This document shows, one piece after another, positions 6,697 to 12,270 of a stretch of 13,224 nucleotides of DNA; position 1 is the stretch's first letter; every line of letters begins with the position of its first letter. Origin of the DNA: an uncultured Clostridia bacterium (lineage in GTDB: Bacteria > Bacillota > Clostridia > Oscillospirales > CAG-272); the NCBI GenBank assembly GCA_946061315.1, contig CAMGRB010000013.1:1-13224 (forward strand), given 5' to 3'. The position numbers and the translations under genes are program-made. The notes beneath the pieces were generated by a model. It was not told where the DNA came from. It saw nothing but the letters and a program-made list of their open reading frames with translations, and searched no databases.

Positions 6697-6757
6697 AAAC
6701 CGAGTAAAGAACATCGCCGTTTATTGTAATGGCATTTAAGGCATTTAATATAAATAT

Positions 6758-6795
6758 CGGACGGCTTTCTGATATGAAAACCGCCCGTTTTCTAT
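6758..6795 (+). terminator. Terminator after the nif3 gene
   Basis: CGG-A-CGG-C-TTTC (6758-6769) pairs with GAAA-A-CCG-C-CCG (6776-6787) with two mismatches and a 6-nt loop, followed by TTTTCTATTT. It ends the murA-nif3 operon and runs into the stop codon (6792-6794) of the convergent FkbM gene. Confidence 0.7.
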
Positions 6796-7886
6796 TTGTT
6801 GATTGCATAAAGATTTAAGTCCCACGCGGGTATATAGGGAAGGCGGCGAAGATACAACGACGCGTCGGGCATAAGCTTGTGAACGAGAATAGGCAGAGAA
6901 TACGTATCCGAGGATTTATGGTACATTGACACCAATAGATCGGGCTTATATTCTTTTATAAGACGCTCCGAGCCGCAAAGTGCCTCGTATTCCGCCCCCT
7001 CTACGTCGTATTTTATAAAGTCCGCATAGGGTATTACGGAATCGGGGCGGCGCTGTTCAACGGTTACCGTCTTGTGCTCAAAGGAGCCGTTTGAAGATTT
7101 TGAGGAATTGCGGTTGCCCGATGAAGAAAACTCGGCATCACCGTCAGACGCTCCTGCGGCAAAATTAAGGGCGTTTATTTTTGCGCGACTCTCTCGCGTG
7201 GCATATTCGCAAAGCTTGCAAAAATTGCGCTTGTCCGGCTCCATAGCGTATATTTCTTTGAGATTTGGGCATAAATCAAGATATTTTCGCACCGTATCTC
7301 CGTTGTACGCCCCTATATCCGCATAAACCCTGTATTTTTCGGAATTTATGATTTTGTCGGCTTCCTTCTCGGGCACCTCCGTCGATTTAAGATAGCACAG
7401 CTTTCCCGTAAGCTTGTATCTTATAATATCCTCGAAAATAAGCGATGATTTTTCGTCCGCGAACAGGGAATTTGCGTATTCAAGTTCTTTTTCGTGTGCG
7501 TCAAAATATTCCTCGCAGAATATCTCGTCGGGGGCTACGGGAACGTCGGGCGCAAATACCTCGTGCTTCTTTTCAAGCGCATATATTCTTTCCATAACGT
7601 CGGGCAGCCTCGTGCCGAACGATACTACCACGTCAAAACCGTCACCGTATTTTTCGCACGCTTGGGAGTACGAAAGGACCGTCTTTCCGCGATACGAGTG
7701 ACCCCTTACAAAGCCGTCGCTTGCGAAAACGTCATCGTATTCTATTCCGTAGCTTTCAAATACGCTTATTATTTTGTCGGCGCCGTTGCCCATTCCGTAA
7801 ATAAGTATCGGCTTATTAGTATTTTTGAGGCGGTGCCACACATCCGTGTCAAACCCGTCAAAAATTTTCTTTTTGAAATTATTCAT
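6792..7886 (-). CDS. FkbM family methyltransferase with N-terminal Rossmann-like domain
   Basis: A 364-residue two-part protein. Residues about 25-115 form a nucleotide-binding-like fold with I-L-I-Y-G-M-G-N-G-A (27-36) and D-V-V-V-S-F-G (85-91), as seen in N-terminal domains of some sugar-modifying proteins. Residues about 185-364 are an FkbM methyltransferase: Y-A-D-I-G-A-Y-N-G-D-T (188-198), A-M-E-P-D (214-218) and F-I-K-Y-D-V-E-G-A-E (290-299), with the usual D-L-N-L-Y-A end. FkbM domains often methylate sugars or other small molecules through an oxygen; the substrate here is unknown. The ATG at 7886 follows AAGGA with 6-nt spacing; an upstream in-frame ATG at 7934 lies outside the predicted transcript. 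A Ser/Asn/Gly-rich stretch (254-268) interrupts the methyltransferase fold. It stands alone, with no glycosyltransferase neighbours. Confidence 0.87.
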   Translation of the reverse strand: MNNFKKKIFDGFDTDVWHRLKNTNKPILIYGMGNGADKIISVFESYGIEYDDVFASDGFVRGHSYRGKTVLSYSQACEKYGDGFDVVVSFGTRLPDVMERIYALEKKHEVFAPDVPVAPDEIFCEEYFDAHEKELEYANSLFADEKSSLIFEDIIRYKLTGKLCYLKSTEVPEKEADKIINSEKYRVYADIGAYNGDTVRKYLDLCPNLKEIYAMEPDKRNFCKLCEYATRESRAKINALNFAAGASDGDAEFSSSGNRNSSKSSNGSFEHKTVTVEQRRPDSVIPYADFIKYDVEGAEYEALCGSERLIKEYKPDLLVSMYHKSSDTYSLPILVHKLMPDASLYLRRLPYIPAWDLNLYAINK

Positions 7887-7893
7887 AGTCTTT

Positions 7894-7953
7894 CCTTGAT
7901 TTTCATAAACGTTTCTGCTATAATTATATAACAAATGCGGAGCATAATCAAGG
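7894..7953. promoter_or_regulatory. Symmetric divergent promoter pair (FkbM / HIT)
   Basis: Plus promoter: TTGATT (7896-7901), 17 bp, TATAAT (7919-7924, preceded by TGC). Minus promoter: TTGATT (7951-7946), 17 bp, TATAAT (7928-7923). The -10 boxes share two bases in the palindrome TATAATTATA (7919-7928), and CCTTGATT / AATCAAGG at the ends are perfect inverted copies. All elements are centred on the same point (7923.5). Predicted starts are about 7931 (plus) and 7916 (minus). Confidence 0.85.
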
Positions 7954-7962
7954 AGAAACGTT

Positions 7963-8301
7963 ATGGATTGTATTTTTTGTAAGATAGTAAGCGGAGAAAT
8001 TCCGTCAAAAAAGGTTTATGAGGACGAGAAAATACTCGCTTTTTACGACCTTAATCCTCAGGCAAAGGTTCACGTTCTCGTAATACCGAAAAAGCATATA
8101 TCGTGCGTCGATGAGATAGATTCTTCAAACAGCGAAACGGTAGCGTACATTTTTGAGAAAATACCCGTTATAGCAAAGTCGCTCGGGCTTTCAAACGGAT
8201 ATAGGGTTATAACCAACTGCGGCGATGATGCTTGTCAGAGCGTAAAGCATCTTCATTTTCACGTGCTTGGCGGAGAAAAGCTTTCGGAGAGAATGGCGTA
8301 A
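7963..8301 (+). CDS. HIT family (histidine triad) hydrolase
   Basis: A 112-residue HINT-type protein that hydrolyses nucleoside phosphoramidates or related purine nucleotide bonds in the cytoplasm. The triad is K-H-L-H-F-H-V-L-G-G (95-104), with H96, H98 and H100; the middle His is the usual nucleophile. The N-terminal C-I-F-C (3-6) is typical of the bacterial HinT subgroup and can bind zinc with a downstream His. Other family landmarks are A-F-Y-D-L-N-P-Q-A (26-34), H-V-L-V-I-P-K-K-H (37-45) and the G-Y-R-V-I-T-N-C-G segment (79-87). The start has AAGGAG 7 nt upstream. Its stop codon shares one base with the ATG of the next gene (TAATG), so it heads a three-gene unit. Confidence 0.95.
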   Translation: MDCIFCKIVSGEIPSKKVYEDEKILAFYDLNPQAKVHVLVIPKKHISCVDEIDSSNSETVAYIFEKIPVIAKSLGLSNGYRVITNCGDDACQSVKHLHFHVLGGEKLSERMA

Positions 8302-8534
8302 TGGAGTGGCTTAAATACGTACAGTTAATATGTGGCTTTGCAGGCTTGTTTTTCGGACTTCTTGCAATGTTTACGTATTTCAGAATAAAAAAGATTTGCT
8401 CAACGTATTCGGAGGAAGAACTACAAAATATTATGCCGATGCTTAAAAAGCAATCAAAGAGAATAAATATTTACGTCATTTTGCTTTTCGTACTTACGGT
8501 TGCGGCACTTATAATAAACTATACGGTAAAATGA
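8301..8534 (+). CDS. Small two-helix membrane protein, unknown function
   Basis: A 77-residue protein that I do not recognise. It has a first hydrophobic helix at about residues 7-27 (V-Q-L-I-C-G-F-A-G-L-F-F-G-L-L-A) and a short charged middle with C-S-T-Y-S-E-E-E-L-Q-N (33-43). A basic stretch (K-K-Q-S-K-R, 49-54) precedes the second helix at about 57-74. The helices would place the middle loop and its K/R residues on one side of the membrane. The frame is open upstream to 8232, but that part overlaps the HIT gene. The ATG at 8301 fits the TAATG overlap, with GGAG about 11 nt upstream. It overlaps the GNAT gene by ATGA. The tight coupling on both sides argues that the gene is real. Confidence 0.75.
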   Translation: MEWLKYVQLICGFAGLFFGLLAMFTYFRIKKICSTYSEEELQNIMPMLKKQSKRINIYVILLFVLTVAALIINYTVK

Positions 8535-9121
8535 AAAATCACGAAATTGAAATAAGAACGGCGAGCGTATCGGACGCCGAAAGGCTGCTTGAAATTTATA
8601 AGCCATACGTTGAAAAAACGGCGATAACGTTTGAATATGAGGTGCCGTCGCTTGAAGAATTTGCGTTAAGGATAGATAATACGCTTAAAAAATATCCTTA
8701 TCTTGTCGCATTGAAGGACGGGAAAATAATCGGTTATGCCTACGCCTCGGAGTTTAAGGGGCGCGCGGCTTACGATTGGGCGGTGGAAACGAGCATTTAT
8801 ATTGCCGAGGACGCAAAGAGAATGGGAACAGGCAAAAAACTATATCAAAGCCTTGAAAAGTCACTTGTTTTGCAAAATATTCTCAATATGAACGCCTGCA
8901 TAGCCTCCACGGATAACGAGGACGAGCATCTTACAAACGGCAGTATTGCATTCCACGAAAAGATGGGCTTTTTGACGGTGGGCAAGTTTCACGCCGTAGG
9001 ATACAAATTCGGCAAATGGTACGATATGATCTGGATGGAGAAGCATATCGGAGATCACAACGAAAATCCGCGCACGGTAAAAAAGTTTTGCGAAATAAAA
9101 GATTTTTTGAAATTCAATTAA
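8531..9121 (+). CDS. GNAT family N-acetyltransferase
   Basis: A 196-residue acetyltransferase using acetyl-CoA, with the look of the phosphinothricin/L-amino-acid acetyltransferase (PAT-like) subgroup. The opening I-R-T-A-S-V-S-D-A-E-R-L-L-E-I-Y-x-P-Y-V (8-27), the T-A-I-T-F-E-Y segment (30-36) and the S-I-Y-I-A-E-D-A-K-R-M-G-T-G-K-K-L-Y region (88-105) support this; the last holds the acetyl-CoA loop (R-x-x-G-x-G-like, 97-101). N-G-S-I-A-F-H-E-K-M-G-F (136-147) is the usual motif B segment. The C-terminal tail from about 172 extends past the domain with a basic, Phe-rich end. In this subgroup substrates range from amino acids such as methionine analogues to toxic amines; none can be assigned. 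It is the last gene of the HIT unit, overlapping the small membrane gene by four bases. Confidence 0.9.
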   Translation: MKNHEIEIRTASVSDAERLLEIYKPYVEKTAITFEYEVPSLEEFALRIDNTLKKYPYLVALKDGKIIGYAYASEFKGRAAYDWAVETSIYIAEDAKRMGTGKKLYQSLEKSLVLQNILNMNACIASTDNEDEHLTNGSIAFHEKMGFLTVGKFHAVGYKFGKWYDMIWMEKHIGDHNENPRTVKKFCEIKDFLKFN

Positions 9122-9125
9122 AAAG

Positions 9126-9166
9126 CGCAGATTGACAGGTTTTCACTTATCAATCTGCGTATTTTT
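9126..9166. terminator. Shared terminator between the GNAT gene and sigG
   Basis: CGCAGATTGA (9126-9135) and TCAATCTGCG (9150-9159) form a perfect 10-bp stem with a 14-nt loop, followed by TATTTTTTAT on the plus strand. On the minus strand the stem is followed by CTTTTT at 9125-9120, so it can serve both convergent genes. Confidence 0.8.
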
Positions 9167-9939
9167 TATATTTGCTTGCGTATTCTTTCAAGCGCGCCTT
9201 TTTCGAGGCGTGATACCTGCGCCTGCGAAATGCCGATCTCCTCGGCTATTTCACTTTGCGTTTTTCCCGCATAAAAGCGCATATCTATTATTTTTCTCTC
9301 CCTCTCGGAGAGCTTTTTCATCGCTTCTTTAAGAGCTATATCCTCTATCCATAACTCGTCGTCGGAGGAAGCGTCCTTTAACTGATCCATTATATAAACC
9401 GCATCTCCGGAGTCATTATATACGGGCTCGTAAAGAGAAACTGGCTCTATTATTGCTTCGAGAGCCTCCACAACGTCCTCTTTTTTCTCGCCGAGCTCCT
9501 TGGCTATCATCTCAACGGTCGGCTCCGAGGACAGATCTCTTGTGAGCTTTTCGCGCACCTGCAAGGCACGGTAGGCAAGGTCCCTTACGGATCGGCTTAT
9601 TCTTATTGAGTTGTTGTCACGCAAATATCTGCGCACCTCGCCTATTATCATGGGGACGGCATAGGTGGAGAACTTGACGTCAAGCTCCGTGTTGAAGTTA
9701 TCTATTGCCTTTATAAGACCTATACACCCCACTTGAAACAGATCGTCCATATTCTCACGTCTGCCGGTAAATCTTTGTATTATGGAGAGTACGAGGCGCA
9801 AATTGCCGTCTATTAACGCCTCCCGTGCTTTTGCGTCACCTTTTTTGCTCTTATCAAGAAGTTCTTTCTTTTCCTCATCGGAAAGAGTTTTAAGTTTTGA
9901 CGTGTTCACGCCGCATATTTCAACCTTGTTATAATGCAT
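9166..9939 (-). CDS. sigG: RNA polymerase sporulation sigma factor SigG
   Basis: A 257-residue forespore sigma factor that directs late forespore transcription. The N-terminus N-K-V-E-I-C-G-V-N-T-S-K-L (4-16) is diagnostic of sigma-G rather than sigma-F. Region 2 shows G-N-L-R-L-V-L-S-I-I-Q-R-F (45-57) and D-D-L-F-Q-V-G-C-I-G-L-I-K-A-I-D-N-F (65-82). Region 2.4 is K-F-S-T-Y-A-V-P-M-I-I-G-E-V-R-R-Y-L-R-D (89-108). Region 3 is present, and region 4.2 has T-Q-S-E-I-A-E-E-I-G-I-S-Q-A-Q-V-S-R-L-E (227-246). Length matches B. subtilis SigG (260 aa). An in-frame TTG two codons upstream (9945) is one base from GGAG, too close; the ATG at 9939 has ideal 7-nt spacing. The usual partners spoIIGA and sigE are not adjacent; spoIVB is upstream with a terminator in between. 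Confidence 0.97.
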   Translation of the reverse strand: MHYNKVEICGVNTSKLKTLSDEEKKELLDKSKKGDAKAREALIDGNLRLVLSIIQRFTGRRENMDDLFQVGCIGLIKAIDNFNTELDVKFSTYAVPMIIGEVRRYLRDNNSIRISRSVRDLAYRALQVREKLTRDLSSEPTVEMIAKELGEKKEDVVEALEAIIEPVSLYEPVYNDSGDAVYIMDQLKDASSDDELWIEDIALKEAMKKLSERERKIIDMRFYAGKTQSEIAEEIGISQAQVSRLEKGALERIRKQI

Positions 9940-9988
9940 TTTCAAACTCCAATCTTTGAAAAAATTATTGACTGAAATGCATCTTTTT

Positions 9989-10018
9989 TATACAGAAAAA
10001 CGTATGGCAAAATATGCA
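9989..10018 (-). promoter_or_regulatory. Possible sigma-G/F-type promoter of sigG
   Basis: On the minus strand TGCATA (10018-10013) is followed after 17 bp by CTGTATA (9995-9989). The -35 resembles the forespore GnATA type and the -10 keeps only the first C and the final TA of the sigma-G consensus. No good sigma-A promoter is visible between the spoIVB terminator and sigG, and forespore sigma factors normally drive sigG. The match is weak. Confidence 0.3.
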
Positions 10019-10027
10019 AGCAAACAT

Positions 10028-10068
10028 AAAAACCCGACGGAGCAAGAGAGCGCTTAAATCGGGTTTTT
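10028..10068 (-). terminator. Terminator after spoIVB
   Basis: AAAAACCCGA (10028-10037) and TCGGGTTTTT (10059-10068) form a perfect 10-bp stem around a 21-nt loop. On the minus strand it lies 6 nt after the spoIVB stop and ends in a T-run, so spoIVB and sigG are probably separate transcripts, at least partly. Confidence 0.75.
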
Positions 10069-10074
10069 GTTTTT

Positions 10075-11181
10075 TTATTTTAATACGTCGGGCATTGCGT
10101 TTAACATATTTTCTATAAATATTCCATAGCCTTGCGTGGGGTCGTTTATGAGAACGTGGGTTACCGCACCTACAATTCTGCCGTTTTGGATTATCGGGCT
10201 TCCGCTCATACCCTGAACTATGCCGCCCGCCTTTTCAATAAGAGCAGGATCCGTTATTTTTACCTTGAAGTTTTTCATAACTCCTCCGTTTGTGTCTATA
10301 TCGGAAAGCTCTATTTTGTATTTTTGCGGACACGAGGAGTCAAGAGTACACCAGATATAAGCCTCTCCCGCCTTAACTTCCTCCTTTGGACATATTTTCA
10401 TCTTTCCTTCGGGGGATTTAAGTGTGTCACCCGAGAGAAGACCGAATACGCCGCAGTCGCTGTTAAGGTTAAGAGAGCCTATTTTTTTGGGATTAAACTG
10501 TCCTCGGAGCTCTCCTGCGGCTCCCACCTTGCCTTTGACAACACCGTTTACCGTGACGTCCATCACTATACCTCTCGAAAGAGAGATAAGCTTGCCGTTT
10601 GAAGAATCGCATATACCGTGCCCAAGACCCGCAAAAGAGTTGGTTTCGGGATTTATAAACGTTACCGTTCCTATTCCCGAGGCGGAATCTTTAACCCACA
10701 GTCCCGTTTTATATTTTCCGTCCTCCTTTGAAAGCTTCGGCGTAAAGGTGAAATTAAGCTCATCGGAGCCTCGGAGTACCGTAAGCGTTATTTCTTTCCC
10801 GCACGATTCCGATACTCTCATAACGAAATCTTCTATGGAGTTTATATTTTTCCCGTTCACCGAGAGAATTATATCGCCTTTGCGAACTCCGGCAGAGAAT
10901 GCGGCGGAGGCGTCCTCACCCTCTGTTTTTGAAAATCCGACGACGATAAGACCTTTTGATATTATCTTTACTCCAAACGGCATTCCGCCGGGGTAAAGCT
11001 CAATTTTTGACAGATCGGTAGTTTTTTCGCAAGTAAGAGCCTTTTGAAAGGTTTCAAGGGACGATACCTGCCCACCCGAAGCCCACGCCTGCACAGATTC
11101 GGCGGCAAAACTCGGAATACATAGCGAAAAAACTATCAAAACGGTCAAAAACAGACGAATTAGAAATCGAGATTTTTTCAT
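10075..11181 (-). CDS. spoIVB: SpoIVB peptidase (forespore signalling protease)
   Basis: A 368-residue serine peptidase of family S55. In B. subtilis SpoIVB is made in the forespore, crosses its inner membrane and cleaves SpoIVFA, releasing processing of pro-sigma-K. Here an N-terminal signal or anchor helix (about 6-27, ending near P-S-F-A-A) is followed by a PDZ domain (about 65-147, with F-S-A-G-V-R-K-G-D-I-I-L-S-V-N-G-K, 95-111). The peptidase domain has G-I-G-T-V-T-F-I-N-P-E-T-x-x-F-A-G-L-G-H-G-I (169-190), with candidate catalytic H188. It also has G-G-I-V-Q-G-M-S-G-S-P-I-I-Q-N-G (319-334), with candidate Ser326, then V-G-A-V-T-H-V (337-343). Only a distant Shine-Dalgarno (AAAGGA, 22 nt from the ATG) is seen. 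spo0A, often the next gene, is not here; sigG is. Confidence 0.95.
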   Translation of the reverse strand: MKKSRFLIRLFLTVLIVFSLCIPSFAAESVQAWASGGQVSSLETFQKALTCEKTTDLSKIELYPGGMPFGVKIISKGLIVVGFSKTEGEDASAAFSAGVRKGDIILSVNGKNINSIEDFVMRVSESCGKEITLTVLRGSDELNFTFTPKLSKEDGKYKTGLWVKDSASGIGTVTFINPETNSFAGLGHGICDSSNGKLISLSRGIVMDVTVNGVVKGKVGAAGELRGQFNPKKIGSLNLNSDCGVFGLLSGDTLKSPEGKMKICPKEEVKAGEAYIWCTLDSSCPQKYKIELSDIDTNGGVMKNFKVKITDPALIEKAGGIVQGMSGSPIIQNGRIVGAVTHVLINDPTQGYGIFIENMLNAMPDVLK

Positions 11182-11209
11182 TTTTATATTAACCGTTCGG
11201 TTGTCCTTT
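11182..11209 (-). promoter_or_regulatory. spoIVB translation-start region with distant RBS
   Basis: On the minus strand AAAGGA (11209-11204) is the only Shine-Dalgarno-like sequence, 22 nt from the ATG. Between them AACC-GAAC-GGTT (11202-11191) can form a 4-bp hairpin with a 4-nt loop, which would reduce the effective spacing to about 10 nt. Confidence 0.35.
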
Positions 11210-11257
11210 CATTTGTGATGTGTATTTAATTTGTGTAAAGTTGTTCTTTTTATGTCT

Positions 11258-11310
11258 AACAATTTTATAAGCGTAAGCAATAAAATACCAATGCAATCAA
11301 TAAAATTGTT
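11258..11310. promoter_or_regulatory. Inverted repeat at the spoIVB-marR intergenic region
   Basis: AACAATTTTAT (11258-11268) and ATAAAATTGTT (11300-11310) are perfect 11-bp inverted copies 31 nt apart. The right arm overlaps the first two bases of the MarR gene's -35 box. CAATAAAAT also occurs as a direct repeat at 11278 and 11298, 20 bp apart. This could be an operator for the adjacent MarR-type regulator; its AT-rich content lowers certainty. Confidence 0.4.
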
Positions 11311-11337
11311 GACTTTTATATTGAAAAAATGTATAAT
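11309..11337 (+). promoter_or_regulatory. Sigma-A promoter of the MarR gene
   Basis: TTGACT (11309-11314), a 17-bp spacer and TATAAT (11332-11337). The predicted start is about 11344, giving a 29-nt leader that contains GAGGTG (11361-11366). Confidence 0.85.
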
Positions 11338-11372
11338 GAAAACGTAAATCAGAAATTTTTGAGGTGCCTAAA

Positions 11373-11816
11373 ATGAACGCCAAAAACGATATTTTTGAAA
11401 CGGTAGATGAAATATCCAAACTATATGATAAAAAAATCTCCGGGGCGGTAAAGGACTCTGTTTTCAGGCAAAAGAGTTCAAGGCTTGTTATGAGATATCT
11501 TTACGAAAACGGAGAAATCTTGCAGTCCGATCTTACAAAGCGCACGCATATACAAAAATCAACGGTGAGTGAGTCGCTCTCAAAACTTGAAAAGGTCGGA
11601 TATATAGCAAAATTTTCAAACGATTACGATTTGCGCTCCGTTAAAATCTCAATCACCAAAAAGGGAAGCGCGGCGTACGAAAACCTTAAAAAAGTCACCG
11701 ATGACGCAAGAGAAGAGCTTCTTCACGGAATAAGCCCTAAAGACGAGGCCACGCTTGAATACGTACTTGATATTCTTAACGGCAAACTCGGTAAAAATAC
11801 GAAAAACAAAGCCTGA
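11373..11816 (+). CDS. MarR-family transcriptional regulator
   Basis: A 147-residue winged-helix DNA-binding protein of MarR type; such proteins act as dimers and usually repress nearby genes until a ligand binds. Residues about 36-52 form a helix (R-L-V-M-R-Y-L-Y-E-N-G-E-I-L-Q-S-D-L). The recognition region is H-I-Q-K-S-T-V-S-E-S-L-S-K-L-E-K-V-G-Y-I (59-78), and the wing is L-R-S-V-K-I-S-I-T-K-K-G (87-98). A C-terminal helix that would form the dimer interface follows (about 100-140). A GTG at 11364 is in frame but overlaps the GAGGTG ribosome binding site; the ATG at 11373 has 6-nt spacing and is chosen. It is monocistronic with its own promoter and terminator. It is divergent from spoIVB, which does not show that it regulates spoIVB. 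Confidence 0.85.
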   Translation: MNAKNDIFETVDEISKLYDKKISGAVKDSVFRQKSSRLVMRYLYENGEILQSDLTKRTHIQKSTVSESLSKLEKVGYIAKFSNDYDLRSVKISITKKGSAAYENLKKVTDDAREELLHGISPKDEATLEYVLDILNGKLGKNTKNKA

Positions 11817-11849
11817 TATATTTTACAAATGTCTAAAATATTTTCAAAA

Positions 11850-11880
11850 AATAAAAACCGCCGAAACGGCGGTTTTTATT
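11850..11880. terminator. Shared terminator between the MarR gene and the 90-residue gene
   Basis: A 14-bp perfect stem (11850-11863 with 11867-11880) closes a 3-nt AAA loop and has A/T-runs on both sides, so it should work in both directions. Its last base is also the first base (plus-strand order) of the stop codon of the convergent gene. Confidence 0.9.
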
Positions 11881-12152
11881 TAGTCGTTGTCATCTTTGAG
11901 CATATGCTCAAGCCATTCGACACCGAGGTCAAGGGCATCGTAAAGCCCGTTTTTGAATGACTGCTTTTCAATCTTCTGTCTGTCGTCGGTGTGGCAGATC
12001 TGAACGAGTATGGCATCCGGCTCACCGTCCGCCTTTTTGGTAAGAATGTTGAGCAGAAGCATATACTTTTCGCTTAAATCTCCGTAGCAGATAACGTCGC
12101 CCTCTCTGACAAGTGGCAATCCTTTATATTCAATGTACTGTGGTTTATCCAT
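11880..12152 (-). CDS. Small hypothetical protein downstream of spoIIIAH
   Basis: A 90-residue soluble acidic protein that I cannot assign to a named family, though its look is of a conserved clostridial hypothetical. It begins M-D-K-P-Q-Y-I-E-Y-K-G-L-P-L-V-R-E-G-D-V-I-C-Y-G-D (1-25), a beta-rich opening. A hydrophobic segment Y-M-L-L-L-N-I-L-T (30-38), a strand D-A-I-L-V-Q-I-C (47-54) and a C-terminal helix with L-Y-D-A-L-D-L-G-V-E-W-L-E-H-M-L (70-85) follow. No membrane helix or signal peptide is seen. A TTG at 12170 is in frame but would sit upstream of the ribosome binding site AAAGGCGG; the ATG at 12152 is preferred. It has its own promoter and lies beyond the spoIIIAH terminator, so it need not be a sporulation gene. 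Confidence 0.7.
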   Translation of the reverse strand: MDKPQYIEYKGLPLVREGDVICYGDLSEKYMLLLNILTKKADGEPDAILVQICHTDDRQKIEKQSFKNGLYDALDLGVEWLEHMLKDDND

Positions 12153-12186
12153 CTTAATACCGCCTTTCAAAATCGCACTTTTCTAT

Positions 12187-12215
12187 ATATTACTATATTT
12201 TTTCCCGCTTGTCAA
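12187..12215 (-). promoter_or_regulatory. Promoter of the 90-residue hypothetical gene
   Basis: On the minus strand a perfect TTGACA (12215-12210) is followed after 17 bp by TAATAT (12192-12187, four of six). The predicted start is about 12180. A short inverted repeat GTCAA / TTGAC (12211-12225) overlaps the -35 and could be an operator half-site pair. Confidence 0.6.
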
Positions 12216-12235
12216 GAGATTTGACGCTTAAACAA

Positions 12236-12269
12236 AAATAAATGCTCCGCCATCGCGGAGCATTTATTT
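12236..12269 (-). terminator. Terminator of the spoIIIA operon
   Basis: A 15-bp perfect stem (12236-12250 with 12255-12269) with loop CATC lies immediately after the spoIIIAH stop codon (12271-12273). On the minus strand the stem ends in ATTTATTT and is followed by TTGTTT. Confidence 0.85.
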
Positions 12270-12270
12270 A

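Noticed and set aside
6731..6748. Tandem duplication of GGCATTTAA
   Set aside because: Only two 9-nt copies in the short space after the nif3 gene, before its terminator; no sign of a longer array or function.
7494..7931. A 145-codon plus-strand open frame
   Set aside because: Antisense to the FkbM methyltransferase and ends in the promoter region; no ribosome binding site or recognisable domain.
10424..10996. A 190-codon open frame on the plus strand
   Set aside because: It lies wholly antisense to spoIVB, whose motifs and length are convincing. The translated product is rich in Pro/Ser with no family motif, as expected of a shadow frame.
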